A stretch of DNA of 18,727 nt, from contig CAJUFE010000036.1 of assembly GCA_910585635.1 (NCBI GenBank), positions 28,216 to 46,942 on the forward strand, written 5' to 3'. The stretch is from an uncultured Lachnospiraceae bacterium. Its GTDB lineage: Bacteria; Bacillota; Clostridia; Lachnospirales; Lachnospiraceae. Below are positions 12,598 to 18,727 of this stretch, in pieces (positions within the stretch are counted from its first letter, which is position 1; the number at the start of each line of letters is the position of its first letter). The notes beneath the pieces are model-generated. The model did no database searches. It saw only the letters and a program-made list of their open reading frames with translations, and had not been told where the DNA came from. Position numbers and translations under genes: made by a program.

Positions 12598-14721
12598 ATG
12601 GCAAAAGAGTACAAGAGTTACAGTATGGAAGTGGCTGGCCGGACATTGACCGTAGACATCGGCCGGGTAGCGGCCCAGGCGAACGGCGCGGCATTGATGC
12701 ACTATGGGGATACCGTGGTGCTGGCAACAGCTACCGCATCGGAAAAACCCAGGGAGGGGATCGATTTCTTCCCTCTGTCTGTAGAATTTGAAGAAAAGAT
12801 GTATTCCGTAGGGAAGATCCCCGGCGGATTTAATAAGAGAGAGGGGAAGCCATCGGAGAACGCCGTGCTGACCTGCAGGGTGATCGACCGCCCTATGCGC
12901 CCGCTGTTCCCGAAGGATTATCGCAATGATGTGCTCTTAGATAACCTGGTGCTCTGCGTGGACCAGGACGCGTCCCCGGAGCTTTTAGCCATGCTGGGCT
13001 CTTCTCTGGCCACCAGTATCTCCGATATCCCCTTTGACGGTCCCTGCGCGGCTACCCAGATGGGGCTGATCGACGGCCAGCTGATCGTGAACCCTACCAA
13101 CGGCCAGAAGCAGGTATCCGAGCTGGCACTCACCGTAGCCTCCACCCGCGAGAAGGTGATCATGATCGAGGCCGGCGCTAAGGAAGTGGCGGAGGACGTG
13201 ATGATCGAGGCGATCTATAAGGCCCATGAGGTCAACCAGACGATCATCGCGTTCTTTGACCGGATCATCGCGGAGTGCGGCAAAGAAAAGCATGCCTATG
13301 AGTCCTATAAGATCCCGGAGGAGCTGTTCGAGAAGATCCGGGCGATCGTCCCGCCGGAGGAGATGGAGGAAGCGGTATTTACCGACGAGAAACAGAAGCG
13401 GGAGGCCAATATCGCAAAGATCACCGAGCGCCTGGAGGAAGCCTTCGCGGAGGACGAGGAGGCTCTGGCCCTACTTGGGGACGCCGTATATCAATACCAG
13501 AAGAAGACGGTCCGCAAGATGATCTTAAAGGACCACAAGCGGCCGGACGGACGCCGGATCGACCAGATCCGTCCCCTGGCGGCGGAGATCGATATCCTGC
13601 CCAGGACCCACGGCTCCGGTATGTTCACCAGAGGGCAGACCCAGATCATGAACATCTGTACCTTAGCGCCCATGTCTGAGGCCCAGAAGGTAGACGGGCT
13701 GAATGAGAACATCACTGAGAAACGGTATATGCACCACTATAATTTCCCCGCCTATTCGGTAGGGGAGACGAGAGCCAGCCGCGGGCCCGGACGCCGGGAG
13801 ATCGGTCATGGCGCGCTGGCGGAGAAGGCATTGGTGCCGGTGCTCCCCTCTTTGGAGGAGTTCCCCTACGCGATCCGCACCGTATCCGAGACCATGGAGT
13901 CTAATGGCTCCACTTCCCAGGCATCGGTCTGCGCTTCCTCCCTGTCTTTGATGGCGGCCGGCGTGCCGATCAAGGATATGGTGGCCGGTATCTCCTGTGG
14001 TCTGGTGACCGGAGACAGCGACGATGACTATCTGGTGCTGACGGATATCCAGGGCCTGGAGGATTTCTTCGGCGATATGGACTTTAAGGTGGCCGGTACC
14101 CACAAGGGGATCACGGCGATCCAGATGGATATCAAGATCCATGGCCTGACCCGGCCGATCGTGGAGGAGGCTATCGCCAGGACCAAGGAAGCCAGGATGT
14201 ATATCATGGACCAGGTCATGGCTCCGGTGATCAGCGCGCCCCGGCCTGAGCTGAGCAAGTACGCGCCGAAGATCGACACGATCACGATCGATCCCATGAA
14301 GATCGGGGATGTGGTCGGCAAGCAGGGCAAGACGATCAACAAGATCATCGAGGACACCGGCGTGAAGATCGATATCGCCGATGACGGCGTGGTATCCGTA
14401 GCCGGGACCGATGCCCAGATGATCAAGAAGGCGATCCAGATCATCGAGAGCATCGTCACCGAGATCGAGCCTGGCATGGTCATGACCGGCACGGTGGTCC
14501 GCATCATGAACTTTGGCGCCTTCGTCCAGCTGTCCCCGAACAAGGACGGCATGGTCCATGTCTCTAAGCTTTCTGACAAGCGTGTGGGCAAGGTGGAGGA
14601 TGTGGTCAACATCGGCGATGAGGTCACGGTGAAGGTGATCGAGGTGGATAAGATGGGACGGATCAATCTGAGCATGAAGCCCGGGGACCTGGCGGACAAG
14701 GCCAAGGGCTCCAAGGCATAA
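12598..14721 (+). CDS. pnp: Polyribonucleotide nucleotidyltransferase (PNPase)
   Basis: A 707-residue protein of full length. It contains a first RNase PH-like domain (about 1-230), a helical linker, the catalytic second RNase PH domain ('GTSQASVCASS'-like 'GSTSQASVCA', 'GDSDDDYLVLTD', 'GDMDFKVAGT'), a KH domain (about 561-620, 'VVGKQGKTINKI') and an S1 domain (about 625-695, 'GTVVRIMNFGAFV'). It degrades RNA 3' to 5' by phosphorolysis as a trimer and takes part in mRNA turnover. AAAGGAGACAGG precedes ATG 12598. It lies downstream of rpsO as usual and ends at a strong terminator. Confidence 0.97.
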   Translation: MAKEYKSYSMEVAGRTLTVDIGRVAAQANGAALMHYGDTVVLATATASEKPREGIDFFPLSVEFEEKMYSVGKIPGGFNKREGKPSENAVLTCRVIDRPMRPLFPKDYRNDVLLDNLVLCVDQDASPELLAMLGSSLATSISDIPFDGPCAATQMGLIDGQLIVNPTNGQKQVSELALTVASTREKVIMIEAGAKEVAEDVMIEAIYKAHEVNQTIIAFFDRIIAECGKEKHAYESYKIPEELFEKIRAIVPPEEMEEAVFTDEKQKREANIAKITERLEEAFAEDEEALALLGDAVYQYQKKTVRKMILKDHKRPDGRRIDQIRPLAAEIDILPRTHGSGMFTRGQTQIMNICTLAPMSEAQKVDGLNENITEKRYMHHYNFPAYSVGETRASRGPGRREIGHGALAEKALVPVLPSLEEFPYAIRTVSETMESNGSTSQASVCASSLSLMAAGVPIKDMVAGISCGLVTGDSDDDYLVLTDIQGLEDFFGDMDFKVAGTHKGITAIQMDIKIHGLTRPIVEEAIARTKEARMYIMDQVMAPVISAPRPELSKYAPKIDTITIDPMKIGDVVGKQGKTINKIIEDTGVKIDIADDGVVSVAGTDAQMIKKAIQIIESIVTEIEPGMVMTGTVVRIMNFGAFVQLSPNKDGMVHVSKLSDKRVGKVEDVVNIGDEVTVKVIEVDKMGRINLSMKPGDLADKAKGSKA

Positions 14722-14734
14722 AGTGAAAGACGGA

Positions 14735-14766
14735 CAGGCCCTGCCAGGATGGCAGGGCCTGTTTTT
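14735..14766 (+). terminator. Terminator after pnp
   Basis: A perfect 12-bp stem, CAGGCCCTGCCA (14735-14746) with its complement (14750-14761), loop GGA, followed by TTTTT (14762-14766). Confidence 0.95.
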
Positions 14767-14803
14767 CAGCGCTATACAACGCTTTATCGTAAGAAAGTTG
14801 TAA

Positions 14804-14832
14804 TGTCGACTTTTATCGGATCGTGGTATAAT
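14804..14832 (+). promoter_or_regulatory. Extended -10 promoter
   Basis: TATAAT (14827-14832) is preceded by TGG, forming an extended -10. The -35 position holds only TGTCGA (14804-14809). Transcription would start near 14839 and run into the hairpin at 14857. Confidence 0.6.
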
Positions 14833-14856
14833 GTTCACGAAAGCGAAGAGCAGTGC

Positions 14857-14921
14857 GGAAAAAGGCGGAGACAGGGCTTCGTCATGCTCGCATGTAAGAA
14901 GCCCTGTCTTTGCCTTTTTCC
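14857..14921 (+). ncRNA. Long hairpin just after a promoter: attenuator or small RNA
   Basis: GGAAAAAGGC (14857-14866) pairs with GCCTTTTTCC (14912-14921), and GACAGGGCTTC (14870-14880) pairs with GAAGCCCTGTC (14898-14908). They are separated by a 3x3 internal loop and capped by a loop that can itself fold (CATG/CATG). This gives 21 perfect pairs starting about 18 nt after the transcription start. There is no external U-run, so it may be a processed small RNA, an mRNA-stabilising element or a repeat rather than a classical terminator. Confidence 0.55.
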
Positions 14922-14950
14922 ATAGGGCCGAAGGCCCGTGAGCGAGGAGG

Positions 14951-15131
14951 AGCGCAGCGGATCCGAGCGCAGCACTGCGGCTGCCCGCAGAGCGCAGCAT
15001 ACCAGGCAGCGGATCCGAGCGCAGCACGCGGAGATGCCCTGCTGCTGCCCGCAGCATACCAGGCAGCAGCAGATCCGAGCGCAGCACGCGGATTTATCCT
15101 GCGGCTGCCCGCAGAGCGCAGCACAGCACGC
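14951..15131 (+). repeat. GC-rich imperfect tandem repeat cluster
   Basis: GATCCGAGCGCAGCAC occurs exactly three times (14960, 15012, 15072), in units of about 52-60 bp that also share CTGCCCGCAG and GCATACCAGGCAGC. Internal pairings occur, such as CTGCGG/CCGCAG and an 11-bp CTGCTGCTGCC/GGCAGCAGCAG. The open frames across it have low-complexity translations and are not credible genes. Confidence 0.8.
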
Positions 15132-15163
15132 CAGACCCATATAAGAGCAGGAGGAGAGAGCAG

Positions 15164-16585
15164 ATGAGAGATCGTTATCGATGGGCAGCATTAGCCGGAG
15201 CGGCGATGCTGGCTTTATCCAGTATAAATACCGGGACTGTCTGGGCAGATGAGGTGGTCCAGGATGGTTCCACCATGGAGAACGCCGTGGACGGTACGGC
15301 AGCGGCAGGAGGGCAGGCAGCGGATACCGGCACGGATCCCTCCGGCGCTGCGAGCACCGGCCAGGCGCCAGCCAGCGCAGAGGACATCGGCCAGGCTCCG
15401 TCCGACAGCGGGAGCACCGGTACGGTCCGGGTGATCCGGGTGGTGAGCCCGTCGGAGACGGACAGCGCCGGACAGGGCGGGGCGCCTGCCTCAGAGGGAT
15501 CGGCACAGAACGGGTCTTCCGCTCCCGGGGGCGCTCCCTCCGGGGTCGACTATTCGGGAGGGCCTGGGTTCGCCTCATCTCCTGGCCAGTCAGATCAGCC
15601 CGCCCAGGAAGAGGATATCCAGATCGTGGATGTGGCAGATCCCATCGTAAAGTCTGTAGAGAAGTATACCCATGACCAGATGGCCCAGGATATCGCGCTG
15701 CTGCAGCAGAGATACGGCAGCCGTATGCAGGTCAGCACGATCGGGACCTCGCTGGACGGAAGGGCGCTGTATGACTGTATAGTGGGGAACCCGGCGGCAT
15801 CTAAGCATATCCTGGTCCAGGCCGGTATCCATGGACGGGAATATCTCAACCCTATGCTCCTGATGCAGCAGATGGAGATGGCCCTGGCCAATTACGATAC
15901 CGGCTCCTTCCACGGGACCCCCCTGTCCTCCATGTTCAGCCAGGTGGCGATCCATTTCGTACCTATGACCAATCCGGATGGGATCTCGATCAGTCAGTTT
16001 GGGCTGGACGGGCTCCGCTCCCAGGAGTTAAAGGAGGCGGTGGCCCGCTGTTATATGACAGATCTGGCCGCGGGCCGGACAGATGACTTCGCCACCTACC
16101 TGACCAAATGGAAGGCCAACGCCCAGGGTGTGGATCTGAACGTGAACTTTGACGCACAGTGGGAGACCATCTATACAGCGGCGACCAATTCCTATTCCGG
16201 CTATAAGGGGACAGCCCCCGGTTCAGAGCCGGAGAGCAAGGCGATGATCGCTCTCTACCAGTCCCATTATCCCTGGAAGGCTGTGATCAATTATCATTCC
16301 ATGGGGAATGTGATCTACTGGGATATCCTGGGGAATAAAGTGCAAGGGCCTTCCCTGGAGCTGGCGCAGCTGATGTCTGCGGTAACAGGCGGTTATCAGA
16401 TCCTCCCCTCTGAAGGCGGCGGCGGTTATAAAGACTGGATCCAGCTCTGCGAAAACCCGGTCCCCAGCGTTACCTTAGAGACCGGCAGTGTGACATGCCC
16501 GATCCCCTTGTCCGGATACGGGGAGATCTGGTCCAGGAACCGTCTGACCTGGGTATACGCTATGGAGTGGGTCATGGGGCGGTAG
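15164..16585 (+). CDS. Exported M14-family zinc carboxypeptidase-like protein
   Basis: A 473-residue protein with a signal peptide (basic start, hydrophobic core, likely cleavage after 'VWA', residue 28) and a long Gly/Ala/Ser/Pro-rich linker (about 30-150). The M14 domain (about 160-470) has the zinc ligands H223 and E226 in 'IHGREY', the third ligand H378 in 'INYHSMG', and the catalytic glutamate E439 in 'VTLETGS'. Family members remove C-terminal residues or cut gamma-D-Glu-diaminopimelate bonds in peptidoglycan; the latter fits an exported bacterial enzyme but is inferred. The usual 'DLNRNF' motif reads 'DLNVNF', so the substrate-carboxylate-binding arginine is Val327. GGAGGAGAGAG precedes ATG 15164. 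Confidence 0.87.
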   Translation: MRDRYRWAALAGAAMLALSSINTGTVWADEVVQDGSTMENAVDGTAAAGGQAADTGTDPSGAASTGQAPASAEDIGQAPSDSGSTGTVRVIRVVSPSETDSAGQGGAPASEGSAQNGSSAPGGAPSGVDYSGGPGFASSPGQSDQPAQEEDIQIVDVADPIVKSVEKYTHDQMAQDIALLQQRYGSRMQVSTIGTSLDGRALYDCIVGNPAASKHILVQAGIHGREYLNPMLLMQQMEMALANYDTGSFHGTPLSSMFSQVAIHFVPMTNPDGISISQFGLDGLRSQELKEAVARCYMTDLAAGRTDDFATYLTKWKANAQGVDLNVNFDAQWETIYTAATNSYSGYKGTAPGSEPESKAMIALYQSHYPWKAVINYHSMGNVIYWDILGNKVQGPSLELAQLMSAVTGGYQILPSEGGGGYKDWIQLCENPVPSVTLETGSVTCPIPLSGYGEIWSRNRLTWVYAMEWVMGR

Positions 16586-16741
16586 GCCCGTTACTGTTCA
16601 CGGCTACGCCGTTCACAGCAACAGAATGCACACAAAATGGGCTGACCGCCCATTTTGGCGCTGCAACCCTCGGGTTTCTTGTGACCTTTGCTCACAAGAA
16701 ACACCTCGCGGGATATTACCTGTGAAAAGTAACGTAGGCCC
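16582..16741. mobile_element. Second miniature inverted-repeat element with 8-bp target duplication
   Basis: The element is 16590-16733 (144 bp). Its ends are 12-bp inverted repeats, GTTACTGTTCAC (16590-16601) and GTGAAAAGTAAC (16722-16733), with one mismatch. Exact GTAGGCCC duplications flank it (16582-16589, 16734-16741). It holds two strong hairpins, AAAATGGGC/GCCCATTTT and TTTCTTGTGA/TCACAAGAAA, and no transposase. The target duplication includes the TAG stop of the carboxypeptidase gene, so insertion was at the very end of that gene. Its ends match 9 of 12 bases of the element near rpsO. Confidence 0.88.
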
Positions 16742-16762
16742 ACATTTTGTGAAAGGTTCCTA

Positions 16763-16791
16763 TTGACAAATCGGTCAGGATCTTATACCAT
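16763..16791 (+). promoter_or_regulatory. Promoter upstream of mgtE
   Basis: TTGACA (16763-16768), a 17-bp spacer and TACCAT (16786-16791). It lies 22 bp after the second mobile element's target duplication and gives a leader of about 455 nt before mgtE. Confidence 0.6.
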
Positions 16792-16913
16792 GGTTATAGT
16801 TGCCTGCGTTGCGCTCTGAGGGCGGCGCAGGCGGATCTTTTGTCTTGACAGACCGTCACGGTATACATCCCGGACTGATGCTGATCGAGATACGAAAGGA
16901 AGTGGAGCAGAGA

Positions 16914-17045
16914 ATGGAAGGCCGAAGTAGCAGGATGGAAACAGAAGATCACGGTCACGAACGGGCTGAGAGACCAGATCGGCAGCGGCTGACCAGGACC
17001 TGTGAACATCCAGATCCATTTAAAGCTGCACTGCGCAGAGCATAA
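16914..17045 (+). CDS. Small charged leader ORF upstream of mgtE (43 residues)
   Basis: ATG 16914 has TGGAG 6 nt upstream, within AAAGGAAGTGGAG. The peptide is highly charged, beginning MEGRSSRMETED and containing 'ERPDRQR' and 'CEHPDPFK' before a basic end. It has no known homologue that I recognise. It ends 68 nt before a terminator hairpin in front of the Mg2+ transporter gene, the position of a regulatory leader peptide. Whether it is translated is not shown; the frame is open further upstream with no better start. Confidence 0.4.
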   Translation: MEGRSSRMETEDHGHERAERPDRQRLTRTCEHPDPFKAALRRA

Positions 17046-17065
17046 AAGGGTATTTTGCGCATCCA

Positions 17066-17092
17066 GCAGAACGCGCCAGTGATGCGTTCTGC
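17066..17092 (+). promoter_or_regulatory. Leader hairpin between the small ORF and the terminator
   Basis: A perfect 9-bp stem GCAGAACGC (17066-17074) with GCGTTCTGC (17084-17092), loop of 9 nt. With the 5' hairpin GCCTGCG/CGCAGGC (16802-16808 with 16826-16832), it makes this a structured leader. No known riboswitch consensus was recognised. Confidence 0.6.
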
Positions 17093-17113
17093 CGATCGTC
17101 CGCGTTCATGACT

Positions 17114-17156
17114 GCTGTTATCCATCTTGATGGGAGAGAAGGATGACAGCTTTTTT
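17114..17156 (+). terminator. Intrinsic terminator (attenuator) in the mgtE leader
   Basis: GCTGTTATCC (17114-17123) pairs with GGATGACAGC (17141-17150) with one wobble and is followed by TTTTTT (17151-17156). The loop can form a further CCAT/ATGG pair. Lying between promoter and gene, it implies conditional readthrough. Confidence 0.8.
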
Positions 17157-17252
17157 GTTTCCATCTGGCCTCTGGCGAAGGAGGCCCATGCCGGGGAGAG
17201 TCTGGGATGGGAGGGTATGCCCGAAGGGCAGGAGAACAGATGGAAAGGAGAG

Positions 17253-18611
17253 ATGGATGATATGCAGAAGGTGTTGGATATGGAAAAGCTCATCCAGCTT
17301 GTTGCAGATAAGCAGTTCCGGGTCTTGAAAGAGATCCTGTCGATCATGAACGAGGCAGATGTGGCGGCGTTTTTGCAGGAGCTTCCCATGGATCAGATGA
17401 CCATGGTGTTCAGGACCCTGCCCAAGGAGCTGGCCGCAGATGTATTTGCCGATCTGGATGTAGATGAGCAGGAGCACATCATCACCAAGATCACAGACCG
17501 GGAGCTGAAGAACATCATCGAAGAGCTGTATGTGGATGACGCGGTGGATATGCTGGAGGAGCTGCCGGCGAACCTGGTCAAGAGGATCTTGCAGAACGCG
17601 TCGCCCGGTACCCGGAACCTGATCAACCAGTTCCTGAACTACCCGGAAAACAGCGCCGGGAGCATCATGACCGCCGAGTATGTGGGCCTGAAAAAGACCA
17701 TGACCGTGGAGCAGGCTTTCGCCTACATCCGGCGGCACGGCGTGGATAAGGAGACGATCTATACCTGTTATGTGATGGATGCCAAGCGGGACTTAGAGGG
17801 CGTGGTGACGGTCAAGGATCTGCTGATGAACCCCTATGAGGCGACCCTGGGCGACATCATGGATACTAATGTGATCAAGGCCGTGACCACAGAGGACCAG
17901 GAGGTGGTCACCGAACGGTTCCGGAAGTACGATCTTCTCTCTCTTCCCGTGGTTGACAGCGAGAACCGGCTGGTGGGTATCGTGACAGTCGATGATATCG
18001 TGGATGTCATGGGAGAGGAGGCCACCGAGGATTTTGAAAAGATGGCGGCTATGCTCCCCAGTGAAAAGCCCTACTTAAAGACCGGCGTTCTGGAGCTGGC
18101 GAAGAACAGGATCGTCTGGCTCCTGGTCCTGATGGTCAGCAGTATGATCACCGGGGCGATCCTGGCCAGGTATCAGGCAGCCTTTGCGGTGCTGCCGATC
18201 CTGGTGACCTTTATCCCCATGCTCACCGGTACCGGGGGGAACGCCGGGAGCCAGTCCAGCACCATGGTCATCCGCGGTATGGCGGTCAGCGAGATCGAGC
18301 CAAAGGATTTCTTAAAGGTGCTCTGGAAGGAGCTCCGGGTGGGACTTTTGGTGGGCCTGGTCCTGGGCGCGGTGAATTTCGTCCAGTTGATCTTGCGCTA
18401 TCCGGGGCAGTGGCTGGTCTGCCTGACGGTGGTCTGCAGCCTCCTGGTGACGGTGGTGATGGCAAAGACCATCGGGAGCCTGCTGCCGATCGCGGCGAAA
18501 CGGCTCAACTTAGATCCCGCGATCATGGCGGCGCCGCTGATCAGTACGATCGTGGACGCGATCAGTCTGGTGGTGTATTTTCAGTTGGCGATGCATATCC
18601 TGCATCTGTGA
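17253..18611 (+). CDS. mgtE: Magnesium transporter MgtE
   Basis: A 452-residue protein from ATG 17253. AGGAG (17246-17250) is close to it, so ATG 17262 is an alternative; the frame opens further upstream but that would place the start inside the terminator. It has an N-terminal superhelical MgtE_N domain (about 10-135), two CBS domains (about 139-260; 'SLPVVDSENRLVGIVTVDDIV') and a transmembrane domain of about five helices (from residue about 285). The signatures 'PMLTGTGGNAGSQSS' and 'LDPAIMAAPLISTIVDA' are present. It forms a dimeric Mg2+ channel gated by cytosolic Mg2+ bound to the N and CBS domains. The long leader with a terminator suggests regulated expression. Confidence 0.95.
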   Translation: MDDMQKVLDMEKLIQLVADKQFRVLKEILSIMNEADVAAFLQELPMDQMTMVFRTLPKELAADVFADLDVDEQEHIITKITDRELKNIIEELYVDDAVDMLEELPANLVKRILQNASPGTRNLINQFLNYPENSAGSIMTAEYVGLKKTMTVEQAFAYIRRHGVDKETIYTCYVMDAKRDLEGVVTVKDLLMNPYEATLGDIMDTNVIKAVTTEDQEVVTERFRKYDLLSLPVVDSENRLVGIVTVDDIVDVMGEEATEDFEKMAAMLPSEKPYLKTGVLELAKNRIVWLLVLMVSSMITGAILARYQAAFAVLPILVTFIPMLTGTGGNAGSQSSTMVIRGMAVSEIEPKDFLKVLWKELRVGLLVGLVLGAVNFVQLILRYPGQWLVCLTVVCSLLVTVVMAKTIGSLLPIAAKRLNLDPAIMAAPLISTIVDAISLVVYFQLAMHILHL

Positions 18612-18632
18612 GGTGGGAGGTCGCTTTTCTCA

Positions 18633-18701
18633 TGTACGCCAAAGAGTTTACCTATAAAGATATGCGGCAAAGGGTCCGCTCCGGGAGGGACCTGTCATAA
18701 C
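18633..18701 (+). CDS. Short ORF after mgtE, unassigned
   Basis: ATG 18633 opens a 22-codon frame (MYAKEFTYKDMRQRVRSGRD...) ending at 18701. GGGAGG lies upstream at a long spacing of about 12 nt. No homologue is recognised; it may be a small protein, a fragment, or nothing. Bases after it to the right edge hold no clear feature. Confidence 0.25.
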
Positions 18702-18727
18702 GTCACCGCGCTCTCGCTCCATGAGGA

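Noticed and set aside
13663..15087. 474-codon minus-strand ORF over pnp
   Set aside because: It is a His/Asp/Leu-rich shadow of the GC-rich pnp gene on the opposite strand.
14938..15144. 68-codon ORF in the GC-rich repeats
   Set aside because: The composition is a translation of the repeat (Gln/Ala/Arg/His-rich), with a poor start and no family resemblance.
16800..17110. M-box (Mg2+) riboswitch upstream of mgtE
   Set aside because: Expected from gene context, but I could not find the conserved M-box core segments; the leader looks different.

Overview
The window looks like a chromosomal segment of a GC-rich anaerobic Firmicute, most likely a Lachnospiraceae-type Clostridia. The grounds are: a sortase-anchored surface protein ending in an IPKTG motif, choline-binding-like cell-wall repeats, an Rpn/PD-(D/E)XK transposase relic, several [FeFe]-hydrogenase genes, strong AGGAGG ribosome binding sites, and TTGACA/TATAAT promoters with 17-bp spacers. 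Species assignment is inference; no rRNA or other marker was used.

Layout. (1) Bases 1-2366: the 3' end of a cell-wall-anchored protein, then a secreted repeat protein. (2) 2367-3056: a broken transposase remnant on the minus strand, then a promoter. (3) 3057-7717: a tight four-gene plus-strand operon of a thioredoxin-like [2Fe-2S] protein, a PAS-containing sensory-type [FeFe] hydrogenase, a SpoIIE/PP2C phosphatase and a monomeric group B-type [FeFe] hydrogenase. An L,D-transpeptidase-like exported protein follows 27 bp later and ends at a good terminator. (4) 8827-9662: no protein gene, but a near-consensus promoter behind phased A-tracts and a strong terminator define an RNA of about 610 nt that I cannot assign to a family. 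This is the most interesting object in the window. (5) 9663-11441: a PflX-like radical SAM gene (minus strand) and a divergent LytTR regulator with a degenerate receiver. (6) 11442-14766: a small inverted-repeat mobile element, then rpsO and pnp, separated by a 330-bp structured spacer. (7) 14767-16741: a promoter running straight into a long hairpin, a GC-rich repeat cluster, an exported M14 carboxypeptidase, and a second small mobile element touching that gene's stop codon. (8) 16742-18611: a promoter, a leader of about 455 nt holding a small charged ORF and a terminator hairpin, then mgtE.

How the genes work together. The hydrogenase operon reads as a sensing and turnover unit: a sensory H-cluster protein with a PAS domain, a phosphatase that could relay its state, and a catalytic-type hydrogenase. 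rpsO-pnp is the usual ribosome/RNA-decay pair. Cell-envelope genes (surface protein, repeat protein, L,D-transpeptidase-like protein, carboxypeptidase) are scattered through the window. The two miniature elements have related ends and 8-bp target duplications, so they probably belong to one transposon family.
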